Below are positions 36,205-45,820 of a stretch of DNA of 53,666 nucleotides, one piece after another. How positions within the stretch are numbered: the stretch's first letter is position 1; the number at the start of each line of letters is the position of its first letter. This stretch comes from an uncultured Bacteroidota bacterium (lineage in GTDB: Bacteria > Bacteroidota > Bacteroidia > Bacteroidales > VadinHA17): assembly GCA_903844815.1 (NCBI GenBank), contig CAIMVD010000299.1, positions 1 through 53,666 of the forward strand, given 5' to 3'. Both the position numbers and the translations under genes were made by a program. Under the pieces are notes generated by a model. That model was not told the DNA's origin. It worked only from the letters and a program-made list of their open reading frames with translations, and did not search any database.

Positions 36205-36744
36205 ATGATAAAAATTATTTTTTGCTTCATATTTAATGGCATTCTGGCCATTACCATTTTACCCGGGCAAGACTTGCTGGCGGTTAAGATGGAATATACT
36301 ACTGTAATTACAGAGACCCCTTCAAAGTCCCCTTCATTATTTCAGTTCAAGGCTTATCCAAAGGATAGCTACCTTGAAGGTATCAGCTCAGAAGTGGCAG
36401 GAATCCACCCTTTTGGAGATCTGGTAGCTAAAAAGCTTTTTCTGTTTGATAAATATTACACTTCTGAGGAAAATCCCTTTCCCGGAAACCCTGCCGTAAA
36501 GACAATTGTTAAAAAGCCTGTTATCTATTCAGCTGTAAAAGACATTGAACGTGATCTGAAAAAATCTGTCAGGAAAGGGTCAAAACCAAAAGAGGAAGCC
36601 TCATTGGTTATGAACACCGTCCTCGATGTTGCGCTTAACATCATAACTGCTGATACGAAAAGCTTCGAAAGCGCTCTTAAGGCCTCAGGCAATATTGAAT
36701 CAAAAATAGACCTTTTCACAAGGAAGGTGAAACTCAATTATTGA
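36205..36744 (+). CDS. Hypothetical secreted protein (179 aa)
   Basis: Residues 1-22 form a signal peptide (MIKIIFCFIFNGILAITILPGQ). The mature part has no motif I recognise; residues about 105-125 are strongly basic (KDIERDLKKSVRKGSK). The layout recalls small periplasmic proteins that precede SusC-type genes, and susC starts 76 bases downstream on the same strand, so it may belong to that transport locus. Composition and codon use look normal, so it is probably real. Confidence 0.65.
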   Translation: MIKIIFCFIFNGILAITILPGQDLLAVKMEYTTVITETPSKSPSLFQFKAYPKDSYLEGISSEVAGIHPFGDLVAKKLFLFDKYYTSEENPFPGNPAVKTIVKKPVIYSAVKDIERDLKKSVRKGSKPKEEASLVMNTVLDVALNIITADTKSFESALKASGNIESKIDLFTRKVKLNY

Positions 36745-36820
36745 TTTTACATCACTTAAGCTGAGCCATTTTTTCTGGAAGAGAATTACTTGACAAAAAT
36801 TATTAACCCTAAACTATGTA

Positions 36821-39800
36821 ATGAAAATGCGGAAATTTTACTACTTACTGATGGTATTCCTTTTGCTGGGGGTATCGTCCTTTGCTCAAAACCTGAGCAT
36901 TGTCGGAACTGTTAAAACGTCGGCCGGTGAGGCGCTGACCGGTTCCACAATCCTTGTAAAGGGATCAGCCGTCGGGGCTACTGCCGACCTGAACGGTAAA
37001 TTTGTTATATCGGCCCGTGCTAATGACATTCTCGTTGTTTCCTTTATTGGTTACAAGGCAAAGGAGGTCCCTGTTGGAAGCAGAACGAATATCGATATTA
37101 TTCTCCAGGAATCGTCACAGGAACTGGGGGAGGTTGTTGTTACAGCACTTGGTATCGAAAAGCAGAAATCTAACATCGGATACTCAATCAGCGATGTAAA
37201 GGGAGCCGAGATAGTTAAGGCCAGGGACATGAACCCTATGACTGGTCTTACAGGCAAGGTTGCCGGCCTTTCTGTGGGTCAGTCTGCAGAAATGCTACGC
37301 AAGCCAACTGTCCTCCTTCGCGGTAACGAAGTTAGCCTTTATGTTGTCGATGGAGTTCCTATCTCTACTGATACGTGGAATATAAGCCCTGATGATATTC
37401 TGTCATATTCAGTTCTCAAAGGCCCGACTGCTTCGGCTTTATATGGTTCAAGAGGCCAGTATGGTGCGATACTCATCACTACCAAGAAAGGGGCTGGCAA
37501 AAAGGGCGTTGTTGTTGAGCTCAACTCTTCTACCGCATTTGATAATGGCTTCCTTGCATTTCCAAGGACACAGAAAGAGTATGGCGGTGGCGAAAACTGC
37601 CTTTATGCTTTCGGTGATGGCAAAGGCGGAGGTCTGAACGATAACGATTATGATGTATGGGGCCCAAAATTCCGTGGTCAGCTTCTTCCCCAATATGATG
37701 GCACCTATTATCCCGATAAGACATTCACTACTACATTCCCGGGTGGCCTCACTTACACCAGCCATATTGAACCTACACCATATACTGCCAGAGGAAAAAA
37801 CAACCTTAACAACTTCCTCAGAACCGGATTCCAGACAAATAATAATGTATCGGTTAGTTCAACAGGAGACAACTACAATATTCGTCTGTCACTCTCCAAC
37901 TCATATCAGCAGAGCATAATCCCCAATATGGACCTTAACATTTACAACTTCAATGTTTACGGTTCTTATAACGTAACTAAAAATCTTAAGGTTGAAGGAA
38001 GTATCAACTATAACCGTCAGGTTTCTGATAACTTCCCTGATGTTGATTACGGACCCAACAGTATCATTTATAACGTAGCTATCTGGACAGGTGCCGATTG
38101 GGATGTTCTTGATCCAAAGATCCGTGGTATGTGGCAGGATGGGAAAGTGGGCACACAGTCGATTTTTGCTGAATACCAGCGCTATCACAACCCCTGGTTC
38201 ATGTCGTACGAATGGCTGCGTGGCCACTACAAAACCGATATTGATGCCTACACTGCTGCCAACTACAAGATCGACAACCATATAAATGTCAATCTTCGTA
38301 CACATGTATCCACATACGACTTGCTCAGAACTGAGAAGATGCCGTTCTCAGCGCATCCTTATGGACGCGATGAAAACTCAGGTGACTATCGTGAGGACAG
38401 AAGGAGTCTATTCGACAATAATACTGACCTTCAGTTGAACTTTAATTACAACCTTGGCAGCTTCCTTACAGTTTCCGGACTCGTTGGCGGCAACCTCCGT
38501 CTGTTCAACTACAACTCCAGCTTTACCACGACTGACTATCTGAACATTCCTAATGTTTACACTTTCGCGAACTCAAAAAACCCTGTTCAGTCGTCCAACT
38601 TCTCATCAACGATGGCTGTTTACTCGGCTTACGGTTCCGTGGACTTTGGTCTTAGTAAATATGCGACCATTTCACTGACAGCAAGGGCTGACAAATCAAC
38701 AGCCCTCCTTCCTACGACCAACACAACCTTCGTTTACCCCAGCATTTCGATTGCAACAGTCGTAAATCAGTATGTAAACCTCCCAAAGGCAATCAACATC
38801 TTTAAGATCAGGGGCTCTTTTGCATCAGTTCGCGGTGCTTCAACATCTGAGACCATAGGCGCTGCTCCGTTTAATACAATAACAGCTCTCGATGGCGGCA
38901 CTTCCAACTCGATATACGGGTACCCCCTTGGCTATGGAAATAACTACCAGTCACCCTATGGAGGTCCAAATTATAACCTTGTTACTCCATTCAATATCAA
39001 TAAAATTTATAACAACGAGGCTGCCGCCGGATTCTCATCTAACCTTGTCGATCCAAATATTAAGGCATCAAACCGTATCAACTTTGAAGCAGGTTTTGAT
39101 TCAAAGTTCCTGAATAACAGACTGGGCCTCGATTTCACTGTCTTTCGTTATGTTGATGGTCCTTCAATTCTTGCAAATTCAATCTCTTCAGCAACCGGGT
39201 ACGAGACATTCTACATTAACGCCCTGAAAACAAAGAAGACTGGTGCTGAGATAAGCATTTCGGGAAGTGTTATCAGGAACCTCAATGGCCTGAACTGGGA
39301 TATTATTGCCAACTGGGATACTTTTAAAGAGGTTTATGAAGAGCTTCCTTCAGGACAGACCACCTACCAGCGCTTCTTCCAAAAGGGCGACAGGGTTGAC
39401 AAACTCTATACAAGCGACTTCTGGAGATCTCAAGACGGAAAAATCATTAACGACAATAGCGGCAAACCCATAGCCAATCCAGTACCACAGTACCTTGGAA
39501 ACCTATACGGCGACTTCAGGTGGAGTTTGAACAACAAGCTTAGCTATAAGAATGTCTCACTAGCCTTCCAGTTCGACGGTAATGCCGGTGGTGTAATGAT
39601 CGACTATCTCCATAACAAAACTATGCGCGGCGGTGCCAATATTGAGACCGCAGAAGGAGCTCTCGGTATTGCCAGGAACCTCGATGACCAGCATGCAGGT
39701 GATCCCGAATACAGTGGAAGCTATGTAGGTGAAGGTGTTGTCGTTTCAAATGGTGTTGCAATAGCATACGACTCAGAAACAGGTGCAATAACCAACTACA

Positions 39801-40132
39801 GCGCCTTGCAGTTTACTAACAATTCTGCCACAACACAGGTTCAGGATTATGTTAGTAAGTACTACGGCATCAGCAGTTCCAACCTGATGAGCAAGACCTA
39901 TTCGAAGCTCCGCGAAGTTACTCTCAGCTACAATATTCCTGAAAATCTTCTGAGCAACCTCCGGATAAGCAAATTCACAATTTCACTTGTTGGCCGTAAC
40001 CTTCTGTACTTCTATGGAGATAAACGCTTCAGGGATGTCGATCTCGACCAGTACAACTATGCAACCGGATCGACAGGCCTTCAGTCACCTACTACACGCA
40101 GGTATGGCTTCAACATCAATATCACTTTCTAA
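36821..40132 (+). CDS. SusC/RagA-type TonB-dependent outer-membrane transporter
   Basis: A 1103-residue outer-membrane protein. It has a signal peptide to about residue 22 (LLLGVSSFAQ), a carboxypeptidase-regulatory-like beta-sandwich (about 26-106; IVGTVKTSAGEALTGSTILV), then the SusC signature ELGEVVVTALGIEKQ and a plug domain (LYVVDGVPI ... LKGPTASALYGSRGQYGAILITTKKG). A 22-strand barrel ends in YGFNINITF with the terminal Phe typical of BAM substrates. With the SusD partner it imports a bulky ligand using TonB energy. The start could also be the ATG two codons later. No ECF sigma factor, anti-sigma or HTCS regulator lies next to it, so control is not obvious. Confidence 0.96.
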   Translation: MKMRKFYYLLMVFLLLGVSSFAQNLSIVGTVKTSAGEALTGSTILVKGSAVGATADLNGKFVISARANDILVVSFIGYKAKEVPVGSRTNIDIILQESSQELGEVVVTALGIEKQKSNIGYSISDVKGAEIVKARDMNPMTGLTGKVAGLSVGQSAEMLRKPTVLLRGNEVSLYVVDGVPISTDTWNISPDDILSYSVLKGPTASALYGSRGQYGAILITTKKGAGKKGVVVELNSSTAFDNGFLAFPRTQKEYGGGENCLYAFGDGKGGGLNDNDYDVWGPKFRGQLLPQYDGTYYPDKTFTTTFPGGLTYTSHIEPTPYTARGKNNLNNFLRTGFQTNNNVSVSSTGDNYNIRLSLSNSYQQSIIPNMDLNIYNFNVYGSYNVTKNLKVEGSINYNRQVSDNFPDVDYGPNSIIYNVAIWTGADWDVLDPKIRGMWQDGKVGTQSIFAEYQRYHNPWFMSYEWLRGHYKTDIDAYTAANYKIDNHINVNLRTHVSTYDLLRTEKMPFSAHPYGRDENSGDYREDRRSLFDNNTDLQLNFNYNLGSFLTVSGLVGGNLRLFNYNSSFTTTDYLNIPNVYTFANSKNPVQSSNFSSTMAVYSAYGSVDFGLSKYATISLTARADKSTALLPTTNTTFVYPSISIATVVNQYVNLPKAINIFKIRGSFASVRGASTSETIGAAPFNTITALDGGTSNSIYGYPLGYGNNYQSPYGGPNYNLVTPFNINKIYNNEAAAGFSSNLVDPNIKASNRINFEAGFDSKFLNNRLGLDFTVFRYVDGPSILANSISSATGYETFYINALKTKKTGAEISISGSVIRNLNGLNWDIIANWDTFKEVYEELPSGQTTYQRFFQKGDRVDKLYTSDFWRSQDGKIINDNSGKPIANPVPQYLGNLYGDFRWSLNNKLSYKNVSLAFQFDGNAGGVMIDYLHNKTMRGGANIETAEGALGIARNLDDQHAGDPEYSGSYVGEGVVVSNGVAIAYDSETGAITNYSALQFTNNSATTQVQDYVSKYYGISSSNLMSKTYSKLREVTLSYNIPENLLSNLRISKFTISLVGRNLLYFYGDKRFRDVDLDQYNYATGSTGLQSPTTRRYGFNINITF

Positions 40133-40178
40133 TTCCTGATGAAAAATGATTTTTAAAAACTGTTCTTATACTAACAGA

Positions 40179-41774
40179 ATGAATATGAAGAATATATTAA
40201 AATATACGGTAATTCTGCTCTTCACAATGTTTGCATTGTCATCATGCAGGAAGAGCTTCGATGAACTGGGAGCCGACAACAACCGCCCTGGCAGTGTTCC
40301 GCCCTCACTTCTTCTCAATGGCATACTTAACGATATGTATGATTCTCCCTATGGCGATAACGAAAAATGGAGCCAGTATTTCCTCCAGAATTATGACTAC
40401 TACGGCAACAACCGTTACGATTTCGAATCGGGTGACAACTACTACAACACCCTCAAAAATGTTTTGAAGATGGAAGCGGAAGCAAAAAAGATTCAGCTCC
40501 CGGAAGTTAACAGTTACTCTGCCCTGGCTAAATTTTTCAAGGCTTACTTCTTTACAAAAATGAGCCTCGAAATGGGTGACCTTCCGATGAAGGATGCACT
40601 GAAAGGTGTTGAAAACCTCACCCCTGCCTACGATAGCCAGAAGGATATCTTCAAGCAGGCTCTGGACTGGCTCGAAAGCGCCAATACAGATCTTGCATCT
40701 CTTCAGAGTTCGGCAAACATTCTACAGGGTGACATATATTTTGACAATGATCTCCTGAAATGGCAGCAGGCTGTGAATACATTTCACCTGCGACTGCTAA
40801 TCCACCTCAGCAAGAAGGCTGATGCTGCTGATGCTGCAGATATCCAGATCAGGAAACAGTTCAGTGATATCGTTACAAATCCTTCAAAGTACCCATTGAT
40901 GAGCAGCTCAGCCGACAATCTTGAATACAAGTATATATACCCAACCAACAAGTATCCCAAGAATCCCGGCAGCTTCGGTTTCGACGCTCTTCGCGAGAAC
41001 ACCTCATCAACATATGTAAGCCTTCTTACAACACTACAGGATCCCAGAGTATATGTCACCTGCGAACCTGCTGCTGCTGTTTTCAAATTGAATGATGCTG
41101 CAAACATGACAGCCTTTGTTGGTGCAAATCCCGGCGAAGACCTTGGTATAATGTATGCAAAAGCCAATGCCGGTCAATACTCGCTTCTTAACCGTTATCA
41201 CTACTACAGGACCTTTACTGCTGAGAATTGTATACAGATTGGCTATCCTGAAATGTGCTTTAACATTGCAGAAGGTATAAACAGGGGCTGGGCTCCAACA
41301 CTAACTGCTGCGGATGCAGAACGATATTACAAAGCAGGGATCACAGCATCCATGGACTTTTACGGGATACCAGCTTCAGGTTCATTACCCGTTTACTTCT
41401 TCAAGCAGGGATATAGTATCGACGATCCTTCTGCATTCAACTCATATTCAATTGATGTCGATTTGACTGCATATTATAACCAGTCGGGTGTTAAATATAA
41501 CGGTAATAATGCTACGGGTCTGACCCAGATCCTTCAGCAGAGATATCTCGCTCTTTACAGTCACTCAGGACTTGAATCATATTTCACTTATCGCCGCAGC
41601 GGCGTACCCACATTCGGAACCGGCCCCGGCACAGGAAATAGCGGCAGGATTGCCATGAGATTCCAGTATCTGTCATCAGAGATATCCACTAACAATGCAA
41701 ATTACAAAAGCGCCCTTACGAACCAGTTCGGTGGTAACGACGATATAAATGCAATAATGTGGATTCTAAAATAA
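40179..41774 (+). CDS. SusD/RagB-type surface lipoprotein (SusD-like_2 subgroup)
   Basis: The surface ligand-binding lid of the SusC channel. I start at MNMKNILKYTVILLFTMF, giving a lipobox (ALSSC, Cys23); an ATG 11 codons earlier would add a non-signal stretch. The text after the Cys (RKSFDELGADNNRPGSVPPS) and SYSALAKFFKAYFFTKMSLEMGD match the SusD-like_2 subgroup, whose members are often found away from classic starch or glycan clusters. It is 532 residues and ends in DINAIMWILK. susC precedes it directly; a terminator hairpin follows. Confidence 0.93.
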   Translation: MNMKNILKYTVILLFTMFALSSCRKSFDELGADNNRPGSVPPSLLLNGILNDMYDSPYGDNEKWSQYFLQNYDYYGNNRYDFESGDNYYNTLKNVLKMEAEAKKIQLPEVNSYSALAKFFKAYFFTKMSLEMGDLPMKDALKGVENLTPAYDSQKDIFKQALDWLESANTDLASLQSSANILQGDIYFDNDLLKWQQAVNTFHLRLLIHLSKKADAADAADIQIRKQFSDIVTNPSKYPLMSSSADNLEYKYIYPTNKYPKNPGSFGFDALRENTSSTYVSLLTTLQDPRVYVTCEPAAAVFKLNDAANMTAFVGANPGEDLGIMYAKANAGQYSLLNRYHYYRTFTAENCIQIGYPEMCFNIAEGINRGWAPTLTAADAERYYKAGITASMDFYGIPASGSLPVYFFKQGYSIDDPSAFNSYSIDVDLTAYYNQSGVKYNGNNATGLTQILQQRYLALYSHSGLESYFTYRRSGVPTFGTGPGTGNSGRIAMRFQYLSSEISTNNANYKSALTNQFGGNDDINAIMWILK

Positions 41775-41815
41775 TCTTGGTTTTTTTGGTTAGTTAATTT
41801 TAGGTAAAGTTGGCA

Positions 41816-41851
41816 GGATTGTCAGGGCTATATGTCCCTGACATCCTTTTT
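41816..41851 (+). terminator. Rho-independent terminator after susD
   Basis: GGATTGTCAGGG (41816-41827) pairs with CCCTGACATCC (41836-41846) over 11 bp with one bulged T and an 8-base loop, followed by five T. It implies that the SusCD transcript ends here and that the phosphonate operon has its own promoter in the next 110 bases. Confidence 0.82.
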
Positions 41852-41962
41852 ATCAATAATGCCGCATGATTCAGATTATTACATAAATGTTACAATTAAA
41901 AACCTCAATACCTCTTCAAGCAAAAACCTTTATCTTCCGACGAATTTTTAATCCTTAATTTC

Positions 41963-43312
41963 ATGAATAAATTCAGTTTAGTCACGGAAGGTGATGTCAA
42001 CTTCTCGGAAGAACGGCGGAAATGGGATGAGCAGATTGATGATCCTCAAACAAAACAGATCCTTGATGACGATGCAAGGTATTTTCTTCACCAATCCATG
42101 TCAACCCCATGTCTTGATGTGTTGAAACAATGCGCGGGAAGCGGGATTACAACCCTTTCAGGAAAACACATGCTTGATTTTCATGGGAATAATGTACATC
42201 AGCTTGGATACGGAAACGAATATGTGATCGAAAAGGTCCGGCAGCAGCTTGACATTCTTTCTTTTTCACCGCGAAGGTATACCAACATTCCGGCAGTAGA
42301 TCTTGCAAAAAAACTTGCTGGTATTTTGCCGGGCGATCTTAACCGCTGCCTTTTTGCCCCCGGAGGAACCCTCGCTGTCGGAATGGCAATGAAGCTTGCC
42401 CGTATTGTTACCGGAAAACACAAACTGGTTTCTTTGTGGGATTCGTTTCATGGCGCTTCTCTCGATTCGATTTCAGCAGGAGGCGAAGAAGTCTTCAGAA
42501 AATATATGGAACCGCTACTGCCGGGAATGATCCATATTCCTCCTGTAAATACTTACAGGGGAATGTTTGGTAATGCACCCGAAGATCAGATCAATTATGC
42601 AAATTACCTTGAATCGGTAATTGAAAAGGAAGGAGACATAGGAGCATTTATTGCTGAAACAATCAGGAATACTGATGTTCAGATACCATCGGTGCCGTAT
42701 TGGAAGAGAATACGGGAAATATGTGATAAACATAATGTTCTCCTGATCCTTGATGAAATTCCTATTGCTCCCGGGAGAACGGGTGAGATGTTTGCATTTC
42801 AGCATTATGGCATAGAACCTGATATTATTTGTCTGGGAAAAGGACTCGGTGGAGGGATTATTCCATTTGCCGCCATTGTTGCCCGCGACAGTTACAATGT
42901 TGCAAAGGATGTATCTCTTGGTCATTATACTCACGAAAAATCGCCTCTGGGAAGTGTCGCTGCTTTGTCAGTGATCAACTTCATTGAAAATGACAATATC
43001 CTTCAGAAAGTAAAGGATGATGCGGTTTGGATGAGAGGAGAGCTTACCAGACTTAAGGAAGAATACCCCCTTATTGGCGATATCAGGGGAATAGGATTGC
43101 TGTGGGGCATTGAGCTTGTGAGAGACCATGAATCAAAGGAGAAGGCATCTTCAGAGGCTGAACGGATAATGTACCATTGCATGAGAAACGGGTTAAGCTT
43201 TAAAGTATCACAGGGAAATGTAATTCAGCTATCACCTGCCCTTACTATCAGTCGCAGGGATCTTAAAAAATCAATAATGATACTTAGAGATGCGTTTGAA
43301 AAAACGAAATAG
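41963..43312 (+). CDS. pbfA: (R)-1-hydroxy-2-aminoethylphosphonate ammonia-lyase, PbfA-like
   Basis: A PLP-dependent class III aminotransferase-fold protein of 449 residues. The PLP Lys is Lys293 in CLGKGLGGGI, and the cofactor Asp lies in LILDEIPIAPGRTGE. The N-terminal region FLHQSMSTPCLDVLK and HGNNVHQLGYGN, as I recall it, is characteristic of PbfA, described in Vibrio, which removes ammonia from the 1-hydroxylated analogue of 2-aminoethylphosphonate to give phosphonoacetaldehyde. Position as first gene of an operon with PhnW and PhnX, which make and use the same aldehyde, strongly supports this over an ordinary aminotransferase. Substrate assignment is inference from family and context. 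Confidence 0.82.
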   Translation: MNKFSLVTEGDVNFSEERRKWDEQIDDPQTKQILDDDARYFLHQSMSTPCLDVLKQCAGSGITTLSGKHMLDFHGNNVHQLGYGNEYVIEKVRQQLDILSFSPRRYTNIPAVDLAKKLAGILPGDLNRCLFAPGGTLAVGMAMKLARIVTGKHKLVSLWDSFHGASLDSISAGGEEVFRKYMEPLLPGMIHIPPVNTYRGMFGNAPEDQINYANYLESVIEKEGDIGAFIAETIRNTDVQIPSVPYWKRIREICDKHNVLLILDEIPIAPGRTGEMFAFQHYGIEPDIICLGKGLGGGIIPFAAIVARDSYNVAKDVSLGHYTHEKSPLGSVAALSVINFIENDNILQKVKDDAVWMRGELTRLKEEYPLIGDIRGIGLLWGIELVRDHESKEKASSEAERIMYHCMRNGLSFKVSQGNVIQLSPALTISRRDLKKSIMILRDAFEKTK

Positions 43313-43324
43313 GATAAAGCCGAA

Positions 43325-44653
43325 ATGATAAAGAATCATATAATAACAACCTGGCTTTCCGGGAAAAAACAGTGGGTGTCGATTCTATATACCGGACTGG
43401 CAGCATTTCTAACCTATGCCTGCATGTACGGGATAAGGAAGCCCTTTACTGCAGCTGAATTTCAGGGATTGACATATTGGGGCATGGATTATAAGGCCTT
43501 GCTTGTTATATCCCAGCTTGTTGGATACGCTTCCTCGAAATTTATCGGAATAAGGGTAATTTCCGAAATGAAACGCAAGAATCGTGCCCTGGCAATAGTA
43601 GTCCTTACTGCTCTTGCGGAAGTTTCACTGGTTCTCTTCAGTTTAGTTCCTCCTCCCTACAATATAATATTCCTATTACTGAACGGCCTTCCATTAGGCC
43701 TGATCTGGGGGTTGGTGTTCGCCTATCTCGAAGGAAGAAGGAACACTGAATTGCTGGGAACAATACTAAGCATCAGTTTCATAGTTTCGTCGGGATTTGT
43801 TAAGAGCATTGGCAGATTAATAATGGAAAACTTCCATCTTACTGATTTTCAAATGCCATGGGTTACCGGATTGGTCTTCTTAATACCCCTGATTATTATT
43901 ACCTGGCTGCTTGAAAAAAGCCCTGATCCTACCGGGGAAGACGAACTGGAGAGGACAAAAAGGCTGCCAATGAACAGTATACAGAGGAAAAATATCTTCA
44001 TGGAGTTCTCATCAGGGCTGATAATGCTGATTATTGTATATATGCTTCTTACAATTTATCGCGACATGCGTGATAACTTCGCCGTGGATATATGGAAATC
44101 TATAGGCTATTCCGGCAAGTCGATGATAATGACATGGTCAGAATTGCCTGTTGCACTTTTTGTCTTTGCGGCAATGGCATCCGTTATGTTTATAAAGGAT
44201 AACCAAAAAGCCTTTATGACAAATATCTATATTATCCTTTCGGGGTTTGTTATTATCGGACTGGGTACAGCAGCACTAAATGCCCAACTAATAAGTCCGA
44301 TGGTTTGGATGATCCTCCTCGGTCTCGGAACCTATATGGGATATCTGCCTTTCAACTGCCTTATTTTCGACAGGATGATTGCTGCATTCGGATCAGCTGC
44401 AAACGCAGGTTTCTTTATTTATATTGCAGACTCTTTCGGTTACCTCGGAAGTATGTGTACTCTGATCTTCAAAAATTTCAGCTACAATAAACTAAGCTGG
44501 TTCAGCTTTCTGAAAACTTCATCATACGGGGTAGCGCTTACAGGAGTCATCCTGGTTTTTTTAAGTATCTTGTATTTTAAATCAAAATTCCGGGTAAAAT
44601 CAGGAAAAGAGGTTGAACCAGCAAAAATGGAAATGAAAACTATAATAAATTAA
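43325..44653 (+). CDS. MFS-type permease (DUF5690-like), candidate aminophosphonate transporter
   Basis: A 442-residue polytopic inner-membrane protein with about 12 predicted transmembrane segments in two halves around a hydrophilic loop (residues about 200-225, KSPDPTGEDELERTKRLP). It resembles the Bacteroidota DUF5690 group of the major facilitator superfamily, which has no assigned substrate as far as I know. It starts 12 bases after pbfA and ends 10 bases before phnW, so it is translated from the same operon. Context makes it the likely importer of 2-aminoethylphosphonate and its hydroxylated form, in place of the ABC systems usual in Proteobacteria. The substrate is inferred only. Confidence 0.75.
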   Translation: MIKNHIITTWLSGKKQWVSILYTGLAAFLTYACMYGIRKPFTAAEFQGLTYWGMDYKALLVISQLVGYASSKFIGIRVISEMKRKNRALAIVVLTALAEVSLVLFSLVPPPYNIIFLLLNGLPLGLIWGLVFAYLEGRRNTELLGTILSISFIVSSGFVKSIGRLIMENFHLTDFQMPWVTGLVFLIPLIIITWLLEKSPDPTGEDELERTKRLPMNSIQRKNIFMEFSSGLIMLIIVYMLLTIYRDMRDNFAVDIWKSIGYSGKSMIMTWSELPVALFVFAAMASVMFIKDNQKAFMTNIYIILSGFVIIGLGTAALNAQLISPMVWMILLGLGTYMGYLPFNCLIFDRMIAAFGSAANAGFFIYIADSFGYLGSMCTLIFKNFSYNKLSWFSFLKTSSYGVALTGVILVFLSILYFKSKFRVKSGKEVEPAKMEMKTIIN

Positions 44654-44663
44654 TACAGAACTT

Positions 44664-45800
44664 ATGTCGAACTCATCAGATTTTTCCAAAACAAGTATCA
44701 AATTACTATTTACCCCGGGTCCTCTCACTACCTCACAGAGTGTTAAGGAAGCAGCCCTTGTTGATCTGGGATCACGCGACAATTCGTTTATTGCAATTGT
44801 AGCAGGCATCCGAAACGAGCTTCTGAAACTGGCACATGCCAATACTCCTGAATACGAAGCCGTTATCATGCAGGGAAGCGGAACTTTCGGTATTGAATCG
44901 GTTATTTCATCGGCTATTCCGGCAAACGGAATGCTACTGAATATCATTAACGGAGCCTATGGACGAAGAATAAGTCAGATGGCCAGAGTTCATTCAATTC
45001 CTCTGATCGAAATCATTAATGATGAAAACCAGCTACCGGATCCCGGCGAAATTGAATCAGCTTTAATGAAAAATCCTCAAATAACCCATATATCTGTAAT
45101 TCACGGGGAGACGACTACCGGCCTGATAAATCCGATTGAAAAGATCGGTGAAATAGCAAAAAAGTATAATATCCCTTTGATTGTGGATGCCATGAGCACT
45201 TTTGGTGCCTATGATACTGATATCAAAAAATTGAATATCAGCTACCTTGTATCATCATCAAACAAGTGCATAGAGGGCATTCCGGGTTTCAGCTTTATTC
45301 TTGCCCGACGAAGCGAACTTGAGAAATGCAGGAACCAGGCAAGGTCTCTTTCACTTGATATTTACGATCAGTGGAACGGACTTAACTCAAACGGGCAATT
45401 CAGGTTTACTCCTCCCGTTCAGTCTCTTATTGCCTTTTCTCAGGCTCTTAAGGAACTTGATAACGAAGGAGGAGTTATTGCCAGGGCAGGCCGTTATGAG
45501 GAGAACAACAACATTCTGATCAAAGAAATGACAGAACTCGGATTTGAACTCTACCTTCCTGCAAATGTCAGAGGTTATATAATTACCTCATTTATATATC
45601 CTGCACACAAATATTTCTCATTTGAAAAATTCTACTCTGAGCTTAATGAACGCGGATGTGTCATCTATCCCGGCAAACTGAGCAAGACAGACTGTTTCAG
45701 AATAGGCAATATAGGCCATCTGTATCCGTCTGATATTAAAAAACTCACTTCGGCAGTTAAGGAAGTGCTTGAATTAATGGAAATACAACTTAGTAATTAA
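44664..45800 (+). CDS. phnW: 2-aminoethylphosphonate--pyruvate transaminase
   Basis: A PLP enzyme of fold type I that converts 2-aminoethylphosphonate and pyruvate into phosphonoacetaldehyde and alanine. Landmarks are LLFTPGPLTTSQSVKEAALVD near the N-terminus, the GSGTFGIESVI segment that binds PLP phosphate, IVDAMSTFGAYDTD, and the PLP Lys in SSSNKCIEGIPGFSF. The 378-residue length is standard. It lies between the MFS permease and phnX with short gaps, the classical phnWX arrangement. Confidence 0.95.
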   Translation: MSNSSDFSKTSIKLLFTPGPLTTSQSVKEAALVDLGSRDNSFIAIVAGIRNELLKLAHANTPEYEAVIMQGSGTFGIESVISSAIPANGMLLNIINGAYGRRISQMARVHSIPLIEIINDENQLPDPGEIESALMKNPQITHISVIHGETTTGLINPIEKIGEIAKKYNIPLIVDAMSTFGAYDTDIKKLNISYLVSSSNKCIEGIPGFSFILARRSELEKCRNQARSLSLDIYDQWNGLNSNGQFRFTPPVQSLIAFSQALKELDNEGGVIARAGRYEENNNILIKEMTELGFELYLPANVRGYIITSFIYPAHKYFSFEKFYSELNERGCVIYPGKLSKTDCFRIGNIGHLYPSDIKKLTSAVKEVLELMEIQLSN

Positions 45801-45820
45801 TACAAAAAAAACACTTGACT

